Notes under the pieces: generated by a model
Told to the model about the DNA's origin: nothing
The model's database searches: none
Seen by the model: only the letters and a program-made list of their open reading frames with translations
Position numbers and translations under genes: made by a program
From: Nocardioides sediminis
Lineage (GTDB): Bacteria > Actinomycetota > Actinomycetes > Propionibacteriales > Nocardioidaceae
DNA: 64,000 nucleotides
Reading direction: 5' to 3'
NCBI RefSeq assembly: GCF_003047295.1
Contig: NZ_PZYZ01000002.1
Location: 248,001-312,000, forward strand
Part shown: piece after piece, positions 1 through 10,422 of the stretch
Layout of the letters: every line of letters begins with the position of its first letter
Numbering within the stretch: position 1 is the stretch's first letter

Positions 1-265
1 GCACGACGCCGAGCACTCCACCCGCGAGCAGTCCGGCGTGGACGCCACCGACGCCGATCTCTCGCGCGCGCTCATGGAGGGCAACCGCGCCTACGAGGAG
101 CGCTTCGGGCGCGTCTTCATCGTGCGCGCTGCCGGGCGCAGCGGGAGCGACATCCTCGAGCACCTGCGGCGCCGGCTCGACAACACCGACGAGCTCGAGC
201 GCGCCGCGACGATCGACCAGCTGACCCAGATCGCGGTCCTGCGCATGAGAGAGGCATTGTCCTGA
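1..265 (+). CDS. OHCU decarboxylase, C-terminal part (5' end outside window)
   Basis: The reading frame enters at base 2 and stops with TGA at 263-265, giving about 87 residues. They match the C-terminal third of 2-oxo-4-hydroxy-4-carboxy-5-ureidoimidazoline decarboxylase: a segment around 'STREQSGV', then 'NRAYEERFGRVFIVRAAG', a helix rich in R and L, and a final helix ending in 'LRMREALS'. The enzyme decarboxylates OHCU to S-allantoin, the last step from urate. The stop overlaps the ATG of the hydroxyisourate hydrolase gene by one base, so the two enzymes acting in sequence are translationally coupled. The catalytic His/Glu residues would lie upstream of the window and cannot be checked. 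Confidence 0.85.
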   Translation, partial: HDAEHSTREQSGVDATDADLSRALMEGNRAYEERFGRVFIVRAAGRSGSDILEHLRRRLDNTDELERAATIDQLTQIAVLRMREALS

Positions 266-588
266 TGGCCACCCTCAGCACCCACGTCCTCGACACCAGC
301 CGCGGCCGTCCTGCCGTGGCCCTGCGCGTCACCCTCGAGTCCGCCGGCGGGGCGACGCTGGCCGAGGCGGCGACGGACGCCGACGGCCGCGTCGGCGATC
401 TCGCGCCCGGGGACCTCGGCGCCGGCACCTACCGCCTGCGGTTCGACACCGCCGCGTGGTTCGCGGCGCACGACGTGGAGGCCTTCTACCCCGAGGTGGT
501 CGTCGCCTTCGACCTCACCGGCGACGACCACTTCCACGTGCCGCTCCTGCTCAGCCCCTTCGGCTACTCGACCTACCGTGGCAGCTGA
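265..588 (+). CDS. uraH: 5-hydroxyisourate hydrolase
   Basis: A 107-residue protein of the transthyretin-like family, the usual length. It starts 'LSTHVLDTSRGRPA', the signature containing the first catalytic His. It has 'TYRLRFDT' in the middle, 'FYPEVVVAF' and 'HFHVPLLLSPFGYSTYRGS' at the end. The C-terminal YRGS tetrapeptide distinguishes true HIU hydrolases from transthyretins. It hydrolyses 5-hydroxyisourate to OHCU, between urate oxidase and OHCU decarboxylase. The ATG at 265 overlaps the preceding stop, and the 3' end overlaps the allantoinase start by 11 bp, so it belongs to one operon. Confidence 0.96.
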   Translation: MATLSTHVLDTSRGRPAVALRVTLESAGGATLAEAATDADGRVGDLAPGDLGAGTYRLRFDTAAWFAAHDVEAFYPEVVVAFDLTGDDHFHVPLLLSPFGYSTYRGS

Positions 589-1921
589 GCCGGACACCGT
601 CGTCCGCGCCCTCCGGGCAGTCGTCGGTGGCCTCGAGCAGCCGGCCGCGGTCGGCATCCGCGACGGGCGCATCGTCGCGGTCGCGGCGTACGACGAGCTC
701 GAGGCGGCCGAGGTCGTGGAGCTCGCCGACGACGAGGTGCTCCTGCCCGGCCTCGTGGACACCCACGTGCACGTCAACGAGCCCGGCCGCACCGAGTGGG
801 AGGGCTTCGCCAGCGCCACGCGCGCGGCGGCCGCCGGCGGGGTGACCACGATCGTGGACATGCCGCTCAACAGCATCCCGCCGACCACCACGCTCGCGGG
901 GCTCGAGGCCAAGCGGGCCGTGGCGCAGGGGCAGGTGTTCGTCGACGTCGGCTTCTGGGGCGGGGCGGTCCCCGGCAACGTGCCCGACCTCGAGCCGCTG
1001 CACGCGGCCGGGGTGTTCGGCTTCAAGTGCTTCCTGCTCGACTCGGGGGTCGCGGAGTTCCCGCACCTGGACGCAGACCAGCTCGCGGCCGCGATGGCCG
1101 AGACGGCGAGGCTCGGGTCGCTGCTGCTCGTGCACGCCGAGGACGCCGACGTGATCGCGCCCTGCGAGCACGGACGGTCCTACGCCGGCTTCCTGGCGAG
1201 CCGCCCGGACGCGGCCGAGGAGCGGGCGATCGACCTGGTGCTCCGGACGGCGTGGAGCGCCGGTGGGCGGGCCCACGTCGTCCACCTCAGCGCGGCGGGC
1301 GCCCTCCCGGCGTTGCGGGAGGCGCGCCGCGCCGGCGTCGACGTCTCGGTGGAGACCTGCCCCCACTACCTGCACTTCGAGGCCGACGCGGTCCCCGACG
1401 GCGCCACCGAGCTCAAGTGCTGCCCGCCGATCCGCGACGCCGGCAACCGGGAGGCGCTGTGGGAGGGGCTCGAGTCGGGCGACATCGACCTCGTGGTCAC
1501 CGACCACTCGCCCAGCACCCCCGACCTCAAGGCCAGCGGGGACTTCGCCGACGACTGGGGCGGCATCGCGTCGCTCCAGGTCGGTCTGCCGGCGGTGTGG
1601 ACGACCGCGCGTGAGCGCGGCGTCCCGCTGGCCGACGTGGTCGGCTGGATGTCGGCCGCACCGGCCGCCCGCGTGGGCCTCACCGGCAAGGGGGAGATCG
1701 CCGTCGGCGTCGACGCCGACCTGTGCGTCTTCGCGCCCGACGAGCCGTTCGTCGTCGACGTGGCCCGGCTGCACCACAAGAACCCCGTGACGGCCTACGC
1801 CGGGCGTACGCTCACCGGCACCGTGCGCCGGACCTGGCTGCGCGGCACCCCGATCGACCTGTCCGCCGCGCCGCGCGGGCGGCTGCTGAGGAGGACCGAC
1901 GTGACAGAGGTGGCCCGATGA
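578..1921 (+). CDS. allB: allantoinase
   Basis: A 447-residue amidohydrolase-superfamily protein with the di-metal site of cyclic amidohydrolases in order: H63/H65 in 'DTHVHVNEPG', the probably carboxylated K150 in 'GFKCFLLD', H186 in 'LLVHAED', H236 in 'HVVHLSAAG' and D309 in 'VTDHSPS'. The SPS segment and 'CPHYLHF' favour allantoinase over dihydropyrimidinase or dihydroorotase. It opens allantoin to allantoate. The start is GTG at 578, inside the end of uraH; the stop overlaps the next ATG (ATGA). It sits between urate-ring-opening enzymes and a ureidoglycine aminohydrolase, which fits the assignment. Confidence 0.95.
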   Translation: MAAEPDTVVRALRAVVGGLEQPAAVGIRDGRIVAVAAYDELEAAEVVELADDEVLLPGLVDTHVHVNEPGRTEWEGFASATRAAAAGGVTTIVDMPLNSIPPTTTLAGLEAKRAVAQGQVFVDVGFWGGAVPGNVPDLEPLHAAGVFGFKCFLLDSGVAEFPHLDADQLAAAMAETARLGSLLLVHAEDADVIAPCEHGRSYAGFLASRPDAAEERAIDLVLRTAWSAGGRAHVVHLSAAGALPALREARRAGVDVSVETCPHYLHFEADAVPDGATELKCCPPIRDAGNREALWEGLESGDIDLVVTDHSPSTPDLKASGDFADDWGGIASLQVGLPAVWTTARERGVPLADVVGWMSAAPAARVGLTGKGEIAVGVDADLCVFAPDEPFVVDVARLHHKNPVTAYAGRTLTGTVRRTWLRGTPIDLSAAPRGRLLRRTDVTEVAR

Positions 1922-2739
1922 CCTACTGGGTCCCGCGTGGCGGCCTGCCGCCGCAGACCGCGCTGACCACCGACCGCGCGGTGTTCACCGAGGCCTACGC
2001 GGTGCTGCCGCGCGGCACGATGCGCGACATCGTCACCAGCCGGCTGCCGTTCTGGGACGACACGCGGCTGTGGGTGCTGGCCCGCCCGCTGTCCGGCTTC
2101 GCCGAGACCTTCTCCTGGTACGTCGTCGAGGTGGCGCCCGGCGGCGGCAGCGAGCGGCCCGACGACGACGCCGACGCGGAGTCCGTGCTCATGGTCGTCG
2201 ACGGGACGGTCGTGCTCAGCGTGGACGGCATCGCGCACCGGGTGCCCGCGGGCGGCTACGCCTACCTCGCGCCGGGCGCCCGCTGGACGCTGCGCAACGA
2301 CGCGGGGGGCACCGCCACGTTCCACTGGATCCGCAAGGCCTACGAGCGCGTCGACGGCATCGAGCCGCCCTCGTCCTTCGTGACCCACGAGCAGGACGTC
2401 GCCGTCCAGCCGATGCCCGACACCCGGGGCGCCTGGGGGACTCAGCGGTTCGTGGACCCCGACGACGTCCGCCACGACATGCACGTCAACATCGTCGGCT
2501 TCGAGCCCGGCGGCGCCATCCCGTTCCCGGAGACGCACGTGATGGAGCACGGGCTCTACGTCCTGGAGGGCAAGGCGGTCTACCTCCTCAACAACGACTG
2601 GGTCGAGGTCCAGGCCGGCGACTTCATGTGGCTGCGCGCCTTCTGCCCGCAGGCCTGCTACGCCGGCGGGCCCGGCAGGTTCCGCTACCTGCTCTACAAG
2701 GACGTCAACCGGCACCCGCGGCTGCACCCGCCCCGGTGA
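1918..2739 (+). CDS. allE: (S)-ureidoglycine aminohydrolase (bicupin)
   Basis: A 273-residue protein with two cupin barrels. The N-terminal cupin (about 60-140) lacks an obvious metal set. The C-terminal one (about 190-262) keeps the Mn ligands expected in this family: E205, H207 and H211 in 'PETHVMEHG', and Q245 in 'PQACYAG'. The family releases ammonia from S-ureidoglycine to give S-ureidoglycolate after allantoate amidohydrolase. The ATG at 1918 overlaps the allB stop in ATGA; an open frame extends further upstream but lies inside allB. No allantoate amidohydrolase or ureidoglycolate gene is in the window. Confidence 0.9.
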   Translation: MTYWVPRGGLPPQTALTTDRAVFTEAYAVLPRGTMRDIVTSRLPFWDDTRLWVLARPLSGFAETFSWYVVEVAPGGGSERPDDDADAESVLMVVDGTVVLSVDGIAHRVPAGGYAYLAPGARWTLRNDAGGTATFHWIRKAYERVDGIEPPSSFVTHEQDVAVQPMPDTRGAWGTQRFVDPDDVRHDMHVNIVGFEPGGAIPFPETHVMEHGLYVLEGKAVYLLNNDWVEVQAGDFMWLRAFCPQACYAGGPGRFRYLLYKDVNRHPRLHPPR

Positions 2740-2763
2740 CATCGCACCCGGGACATCCCCCGG

Positions 2764-2781
2764 ACGTGACCGCGGTCACGT
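2764..2781. promoter_or_regulatory. 18-bp perfect palindrome before the xanthine dehydrogenase genes
   Basis: ACGTGACCGCGGTCACGT is a perfect 18-bp inverted repeat in the 126-bp gap between the aminohydrolase stop and the xdhA start. It touches a possible -10 box (TAGCAT, 2781-2786). It contains GTGA-N6-TCAC, the spacing of Crp/GlxR-type sites, so a Crp-family or dimeric repressor operator is possible. The position suggests separate control of the xanthine/guanine genes. Confidence 0.55.
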
Positions 2782-2865
2782 AGCATGGACGTCGGCAGGT
2801 CGTCGTTCGGCATGGACAACCGGCGGCCCGCGACTCCCTGAACCATGCATCCCAGGGGAGGTTGC

Positions 2866-4253
2866 GTGCCCGATCCACAGGTCACCGTCAACGGGCGTCC
2901 ACGCCCGCTCACCGGCGTGCCCGCCCACACCAACGCCCTCGACTTCGTGCGGGGCCTCGGGCTGACCGGCGCCAAGGAGGGCTGTGCCGAGGGGGAGTGC
3001 GGTGCGTGCGCGGTGCTCGTCCTGCGCCCCGCGCCCGACGCCGGCAGCCGGTGGACGGCGGTCAACGCGTGCCTCGTCCCCGCGGTCGCGCTCGACGGCC
3101 AGGAGGTCGTCACCGCCGAGGGGCTGGGCAGCCCCGAGCACCTGCACCCGGTCCAGGAGGAGCTCGCCGTCCGCGGCGGGTCCCAGTGCGGCTACTGCAC
3201 CCCCGGCTTCGTCTGCTCGATGGCCGCCGACTACTACCGCCCGGGCCGGGGTGACGGCCTCGACGTCCACGCGGTGAGCGGCAACCTGTGCCGCTGCACG
3301 GGCTACCGGCCGATCCGCGACGCCGCCGAGGCGCTGGCCGCCCCCTCGGCCGACGACGCCCTCGCGAGGCGGCAGGACCGGCCGGCACCGCCGCCGGCGA
3401 CCACCCGCGCCGACGCCTTCGCCCGTCCCGCGGACCTGGCCGAGGCGCTCGACCTGCTGCGCCAGCACCCGGACGCGACCGTGGTGGCCGGGGCGACCGA
3501 CCTCGGCGTCGAGGCCAACCTCCGCGGTCGCCGTCCGGCGTACGTCGTGGCGGTCGACCGGCTCCCCGAGCTCCGGGAGGTCTCCACGGGCGAGCCGATC
3601 ACGATCGGCGCGGGGCTCACGCTCACTGAGGTGGAGGCCGCGCTCGGCGGGGCGGTGCCGCTGCTCGACGAGGTGTGGCCGCAGTTCGCGTCGCCCCTGA
3701 TCCGCAACGGCGCGACCATCGGCGGCAACCTCGCCACCGCGTCGCCCATCGGCGACCTGCCGCCGGCCCTGCTCGCGCTGGACGCCGGCGTCGTGCTCGC
3801 CTCCCTCGACGGCGACCGGGAGGTGCCGCTCGCCGAGTTCTTCACCGGCTACCGGCAGACCGTGATGGAGCCCGGGGAGCTGGTCCGGGCGGTCCGCGTG
3901 CCGCGGCCGCTCGCCGGCCTCACCGCGTTCCAGAAGATCGCCAAGCGTCGGTACGACGACATCTCCAGCGTGGCTGTCGGCATCGCGCTCGACGTGGTCG
4001 ACGGCACGGTGGTTCGCGCCAGGATCGGCCTCGGCGGCGTGGCCGCGACGCCGGTCCGGGCGCTGGCGACCGAGGCGGTCCTCGAGGGGCGCCCGTGGAC
4101 GAGCGGGACCGTCGAGGCCGCGGCGGAGGTGATGCGCGGCGAGGGCACGCCGATCGACGACCAGCGCGCCAGCGCGGCGTACCGATCGGCCATGCTCGGC
4201 AACGCGCTGCGCCGGCTGTGGGCCGAGACCGCCTCGCCGGAGGGGGTGGCCGG

Positions 4254-4257
<4 letters not shown>
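2866..4257 (+). CDS. xdhA: xanthine dehydrogenase, FeS/FAD subunit
   Basis: From GTG at 2866 this is a 463-residue fusion. First comes a plant-type [2Fe-2S] domain (C40, C45, C48, C69), then the second [2Fe-2S] helical domain (C108, C111, C142, C144 in 'SQCGYC' and 'LCRCTGYRPI'). From about residue 170 follows an FAD-binding domain with 'VVAGATDLG' and 'RNGATIGGNLATASPIGD'. It passes electrons from the Mo subunit to NAD. I chose GTG 2866 because AGGGGAGG lies 4 nt before it; an in-frame ATG at 2845 has no ribosome site. The stop overlaps the next ATG (ATGA). The XdhA/XdhB split resembles the Rhodobacter-type heterotetramer. Confidence 0.92.
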
Positions 4258-6599
<2,342 letters not shown>

Positions 6600-6600
6600 G

Positions 6601-7416
6601 ATGCAGTGGGTGAGGGCCGTCGAGCTGCTCCGGGACGAGCGCCGTCCCGGCGTGCTGGTCACGGTCGCGCTGGTGCGCGGGCACGCGCCCCGCGGGGCCG
6701 GGGCCAAGATGGTGGTGGCGACCGACGCGACGTGGGGGAGCGTCGGCGGCGGCAACCTCGAGGAGACCGCGGTCACCCGCGCCCGCGCCCTGCTCGGGAG
6801 CCCGGCGTCCGCGCCGGAGCAGCTCACGGTGGGGCTCACCGACAAGGCCCGCACCGACCACGGCCGCCAGTGCTGCGGCGGGGAGGTCACCCTCCTGCTG
6901 GAGCCGCTGCCCGTCGTGCCGGCGGTCGCCGTCTTCGGCGTGGGGCACGTCGGCCTCGAGCTGGCCAGGATCCTGGCCCGCCACGACCTGGACCTGCACC
7001 TCGTCGACTCGCGGGCCGACCAGCTCTCTCCGGAGCGGCTCGCGTGCCTGGACGACGCCGAGGCGCGCGTCGTGGTCCACCACTCGCCGGTGCCCGAGCT
7101 CGCCCTGGGCTCGGTGCCGACGGGCACCCACGTGCTCGTGATGACCCACGACCACGCCGAGGACTTCGCGGTCTGCGACGCCGCGCTGCGCTGCGGGCAC
7201 CTCGGCAGCATCGGGCTCATCGGGTCGGCGGCGAAGTGGACCCGCTTCCGCACCGGGCTCCTCGTGGAGGGTCACGACGAGGCGACGGTGGCGCGCATCG
7301 AGTGCCCCATCGGTGACCCCGCCGATGGCGACAAGACGCCGCCCTCGATCGCGCTCGGAGCGGCGACGGCGCTCGTACGGCGCTTCGTCGCCGACCGCGA
7401 CCGGGTCGACGGATGA
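6601..7416 (+). CDS. xdhC: XdhC, xanthine dehydrogenase accessory protein
   Basis: A 271-residue protein with the XdhC layout: an N-terminal domain containing 'VRGHAPRGAGAKMVV' and 'GSVGGGNLEE', the Cys pair in 'RQCCGGEVTLLLE', and a C-terminal Rossmann-like domain beginning 'VAVFGVGHVGLELARIL'. XdhC proteins insert sulfurated molybdenum cofactor into XdhB. It starts one base after xdhB and its stop overlaps the guanine deaminase ATG (ATGA), the usual place for this chaperone. Confidence 0.93.
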   Translation: MQWVRAVELLRDERRPGVLVTVALVRGHAPRGAGAKMVVATDATWGSVGGGNLEETAVTRARALLGSPASAPEQLTVGLTDKARTDHGRQCCGGEVTLLLEPLPVVPAVAVFGVGHVGLELARILARHDLDLHLVDSRADQLSPERLACLDDAEARVVVHHSPVPELALGSVPTGTHVLVMTHDHAEDFAVCDAALRCGHLGSIGLIGSAAKWTRFRTGLLVEGHDEATVARIECPIGDPADGDKTPPSIALGAATALVRRFVADRDRVDG

Positions 7417-8807
7417 CGTCGGTCGCGGTCCTCTACCGCGCCCGCGCCTACGACACCCCCCAGGATCCCTTCGCCGACGGGACGCCGGCCCCGGGCTTCC
7501 GGTACGACGACGACCTGGGGCTGGCCGTCTCGTCCGAGGGCGTGATCACGGCCCGCGGCCCGTTCGCGACCGTGGCGGCCGCGCACCCGGACGCCGCCGT
7601 CATCGACCTGCGAGCCGGGATCCTGCTGCCCGGCCTGGTGGACACGCACGTGCACTTCCCCCAGGTGCGGGTGATCGGAGCGCTCGGAATGCCGCTGCTG
7701 GAGTGGCTCGAGCGCTGCGCCCTGCCCGAGGAGCAGCACCTGGCCGACCCGGCATACGCCGCGACCATCGCGGGCGAGTTCGTCGCCGGGCTGGTGGCGG
7801 CCGGCACCACGACCTCGCTGGTCTTCGGCTCGCACTTCGCCCCGGCCGTCGACGCGCTGTTCACGGAGGCGGCCCGCTTCGGGCTGCGCGTGACCAGCGG
7901 CCTGGTGGTGAGCGACCGGATGCTGCCGGATCCGCTGCTGACCACGCCCGAGCGCGCGCACGCCGAGGCGGTGGCGCTGGCGTCACGCTGGCACGGGCGC
8001 GGCCGGGCGCGGTACGCCGTCACGCCGCGCTTCTCGCTGTCGGCCTCCGACGCGGTGCTGGCCGCGTGCGCGGCCGTGGTGGCGGACGTGGAGGGGGCCT
8101 TCTTCACCTCGCACGTCAACGAGAACCTCACCGAGGTGGCCACGGTGCACGGCCAGTTCCCGCACCGCACCGACTACGTCGACACCTACGACCAGCACGG
8201 GCTGCTGGGCCCGCGGTCGGTGCTGGCCCACAACGTGCACCCGCTGGACGGTGAGCTCGCCGTGCTCGCGGCCCGCGGCACATCGGTGGCGCACTGCCCG
8301 AGCAGCAACTCGGCGCTCGGCTCCGGGCTCTTCCGGCTACGCCGGCACGTGGATGCCGGGGTGCGGGTGGCCCTGGGGTGCGACGTCGGGGCGGGGACCG
8401 GCTTCTCGCTGTTCAAGGAGGGGCTGCAGGCCTACTTCGTCCAGCGGCTGCTCGGCGACGCCGGGCTCCCGCTGGCCCCCGGCCACCTGCTCCACCTGAG
8501 CACGTCGGCGGGGGCCGCGGCGCTGGGCCTCGCGGACGTCGTCGGCGACCTGTCGGTGGGCAAGGAGATGGACGCGATCTGCCTGCGCCCGCCTGCCGGC
8601 ACCGCGCTGGACATCGGCCTGCGCCACGCCGGGTCGCCCGAGGAGGCACTGGGCAAGATCTTCGCCCTGGCCGGCGACGCCGACGTGGCCGACGTGTGGG
8701 TGGCGGGCGAGCAGATCGCCTCCGGCGGCTTCCTGCGGCCGGTCGGCGCCGGCCCGGTGGTCAGGCGGAGCCGCGCCGCCCGGCGTACCAGCTCCACGCG
8801 AGGGTGA
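7413..8807 (+). CDS. guaD: guanine deaminase
   Basis: A 464-residue amidohydrolase. Zinc ligands are seen in 'GLVDTHVHFPQ' (H79, H81), followed by 'TPRFSLS', 'TSHVNENLTEV', 'LAHNVHP' and 'HCPSSNSALGSGLF', and the Asp of 'GCDVGAGTGFS'. The SSN and GAGT motifs are characteristic of guanine deaminases. It converts guanine to xanthine, the substrate of the enzyme encoded just upstream. The last 47 bp overlap the convergent GlsB-like gene. Confidence 0.94.
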   Translation: MTSVAVLYRARAYDTPQDPFADGTPAPGFRYDDDLGLAVSSEGVITARGPFATVAAAHPDAAVIDLRAGILLPGLVDTHVHFPQVRVIGALGMPLLEWLERCALPEEQHLADPAYAATIAGEFVAGLVAAGTTTSLVFGSHFAPAVDALFTEAARFGLRVTSGLVVSDRMLPDPLLTTPERAHAEAVALASRWHGRGRARYAVTPRFSLSASDAVLAACAAVVADVEGAFFTSHVNENLTEVATVHGQFPHRTDYVDTYDQHGLLGPRSVLAHNVHPLDGELAVLAARGTSVAHCPSSNSALGSGLFRLRRHVDAGVRVALGCDVGAGTGFSLFKEGLQAYFVQRLLGDAGLPLAPGHLLHLSTSAGAAALGLADVVGDLSVGKEMDAICLRPPAGTALDIGLRHAGSPEEALGKIFALAGDADVADVWVAGEQIASGGFLRPVGAGPVVRRSRAARRTSSTRG

Positions 8808-9024
8808 GGATCAGCGCGCCCACGAAGGAGCCGATGAGGCCGCTGGCGCGCAGCTCGAGGCCGTCGCCGGCGAGGAGGCTCGCCAGCAGTCCGCCGACGA
8901 GCGAGCCGAGCAGGCCCGTGACGATCGCGACGGTCCAGTTCACGTCGCGCATGGATCGGCCGAGCACGAGCTGGGCGAGACCGCCGACCAGCAGGCCGAA
9001 GACGATGATGGCAAGGATCAACAT
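8761..9024 (-). CDS. GlsB/YeaQ/YmgE family small membrane protein
   Basis: An 87-residue protein with three hydrophobic, Gly-rich segments (about 2-22, 29-48 and 58-80). This is typical of the transglycosylase-associated/GlsB family of stress-linked membrane proteins whose biochemical role is unknown. Its 3' end overlaps guaD by 47 bp in convergent orientation. A TAGTCT box (9031-9036, minus strand) lies 6 nt before the ATG, suggesting a leaderless transcript. Confidence 0.85.
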   Translation of the reverse strand: MLILAIIVFGLLVGGLAQLVLGRSMRDVNWTVAIVTGLLGSLVGGLLASLLAGDGLELRASGLIGSFVGALILTLAWSWYAGRRGSA

Positions 9025-9124
9025 GACCGGAGACTAGTGCGTCGCGGCCTGCCGTGGCGCCCGTCGGCGAGGGGTCTGGTCCGCTCGGTAACAAACCCGC
9101 AACACCCCAATCCGGGCTATGGAC

Positions 9125-9138
9125 GTGACGGCCGTCAC
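9125..9138. promoter_or_regulatory. GTGAC-N4-GTCAC palindrome before the sugar ABC operon
   Basis: GTGACGGCCGTCAC, a perfect 14-bp palindrome with the GTGA-N6-TCAC spacing of Crp/GlxR-type sites. It lies about 90 bp before the binding-protein gene and just upstream of the second inverted repeat at 9142-9164. A cAMP/Crp-type activator acting on a carbon-source transporter would make sense; this is inferred from sequence only. Confidence 0.5.
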
Positions 9139-9141
9139 TGC

Positions 9142-9164
9142 ATATGTTGTGTCGAACAACATAT
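9142..9164. promoter_or_regulatory. inverted repeat, probable ROK/XylR-type operator
   Basis: ATATGTTGT, five bases, then ACAACATAT: perfect 9-bp arms. This AT-rich block stands out in a region above 70% GC. It lies 65 bp before the sugar binding-protein start, in front of the unit that ends with a ROK repressor gene, so the ROK protein is the likeliest ligand. Confidence 0.6.
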
Positions 9165-9228
9165 ATGCGGAAGCTTGGCGGCGACGGCAGGCTGACGCGC
9201 GATCGAATTCGCTTAGGAGGCGGTTCGC

Positions 9229-10323
9229 GTGAAGCGGAAGCACAGTCTGTTCCTCGTACCTGTTCTCGGCCTGACCATGACCCTCGCCGCGTGCGGCGAC
9301 GACTCCGACTCCGGCTCCGCCGAGGAGAACGGCGGCGGGGGAGGGGAGTCGGCCGGCCGGATCGGCGTCATCCTCCCCGACACCGAGTCGTCGGTGCGCT
9401 GGGAGAGCGCGGACCGGCCCGCACTCGAGGCCGCCTTCGAGGAGGCCGGCGTGGAGTACGACATCCAGAACGCGGAGGGCGACGCAGAGCGGATGACCCA
9501 GATCGCCGACACCATGATCGGCAACGGCGCCACCGTCCTGGCCATCGTCAGCCTCGACTCCGAGTCGGGCGCCGCGATCCAGGAGAAGGCGGCTTCGCAG
9601 GGCGTGGCGACGATCGACTACGACCGCCTCACGCTGGGCGGGTCCGCGGAGTACTACGTCTCCTTCGACAACACCGTGGTCGGCGAGCTGCAGGGCCAGG
9701 GCCTCGCGGACTGCCTCGGTGACAAGAAGGCCAACATCGTCTACCTCAACGGCTCGCCCACCGACAACAACGCCACCCTGTTCTCCGAGGGCGCCCACAG
9801 CGTCCTGGACGAGATGGACAACTACACGGTCGTCGGCGAGCAGGCCGTCCCCGACTGGGACAACGAGGAGGCGGCGACGATCTTCCAGCAGCTCTACACC
9901 GCCGCGAACGGCAAGGTCGACGGCGTGCTGGCCGCCAACGACGGGCTCGCGGGCGCCGCCATCAGCATCCTCGAGGGTGCCGGCCAGGCCGGCAAGGTCC
10001 CGGTCACCGGCCAGGACGCGACGGCCGAGGGGCTGCAGAACATCCTCGCCGGCACCCAGTGCATGACGGTCTACAAGTCCGCCACGCAGGAGGCCGGCGC
10101 GCTCGCCGAGGCGGCCATCGCGCTCGTCAACGGCGAGGAGGCCGAGACCACCGGCACGACGGAGGACACCGAGGGCGGCCGTGACGTCCCCTCGATCCTG
10201 CTGGAGCCGCAGTCCATCACCAAGGACAACGTCGGTGACGTGATCGAGGACGGCGGCGCGAACGTCGAGGACGTGTGCACCGGCGAGTTCGCCGACCTGT
10301 GCGCGGAGGCCGGCATCTCCTGA
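9229..10323 (+). CDS. sugar (xylose-type) ABC transporter substrate-binding lipoprotein
   Basis: A 364-residue periplasmic-binding-protein family member, CUT2/XylF-like. A lipobox 'LTMTLAACG' places the lipidated Cys at residue 22. The mature domain shows the XylF pattern: 'IGVILPDTESSVRWESADRP', 'ADTMIGNGATVLAIVSLDS', 'ATIDYDRLTLGG', 'VSFDNTVVG', 'GVLAANDGLAGAAI', 'VPVTGQDATAEGLQ' and the end 'VEDVCTGEFADLC'. The start is GTG at 9229 with AGGAGG at 9215-9220. It heads the unit with ATPase, permease and ROK regulator, next to xylAB. Xylose is the inferred ligand; another pentose is possible. Confidence 0.9.
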   Translation: MKRKHSLFLVPVLGLTMTLAACGDDSDSGSAEENGGGGGESAGRIGVILPDTESSVRWESADRPALEAAFEEAGVEYDIQNAEGDAERMTQIADTMIGNGATVLAIVSLDSESGAAIQEKAASQGVATIDYDRLTLGGSAEYYVSFDNTVVGELQGQGLADCLGDKKANIVYLNGSPTDNNATLFSEGAHSVLDEMDNYTVVGEQAVPDWDNEEAATIFQQLYTAANGKVDGVLAANDGLAGAAISILEGAGQAGKVPVTGQDATAEGLQNILAGTQCMTVYKSATQEAGALAEAAIALVNGEEAETTGTTEDTEGGRDVPSILLEPQSITKDNVGDVIEDGGANVEDVCTGEFADLCAEAGIS

Positions 10324-10339
10324 TCGTCAGATGTACAGC

Positions 10340-10380
10340 GGTACGGCGCCCGGGCCGCACTCCGGTCCGGGCGCCGTACC
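10340..10380 (+). terminator. long hairpin between binding-protein and ATPase genes
   Basis: GGTACGGCGCCCGG (10340-10353) pairs perfectly with CCGGGCGCCGTACC (10367-10380). The intervening bases add a G-T pair and CCG/CGG, leaving a CACTC loop, so the stem reaches about 18 bp. There is no T-run after it. In this position (17 nt after the binding-protein stop) it probably protects the upstream mRNA or partly terminates, raising binding protein over ATPase and permease. Confidence 0.7.
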
Positions 10381-10422
10381 GATCACTCGCACAACAATTC
10401 TCGTCCGATCGGAAGTGGATCC

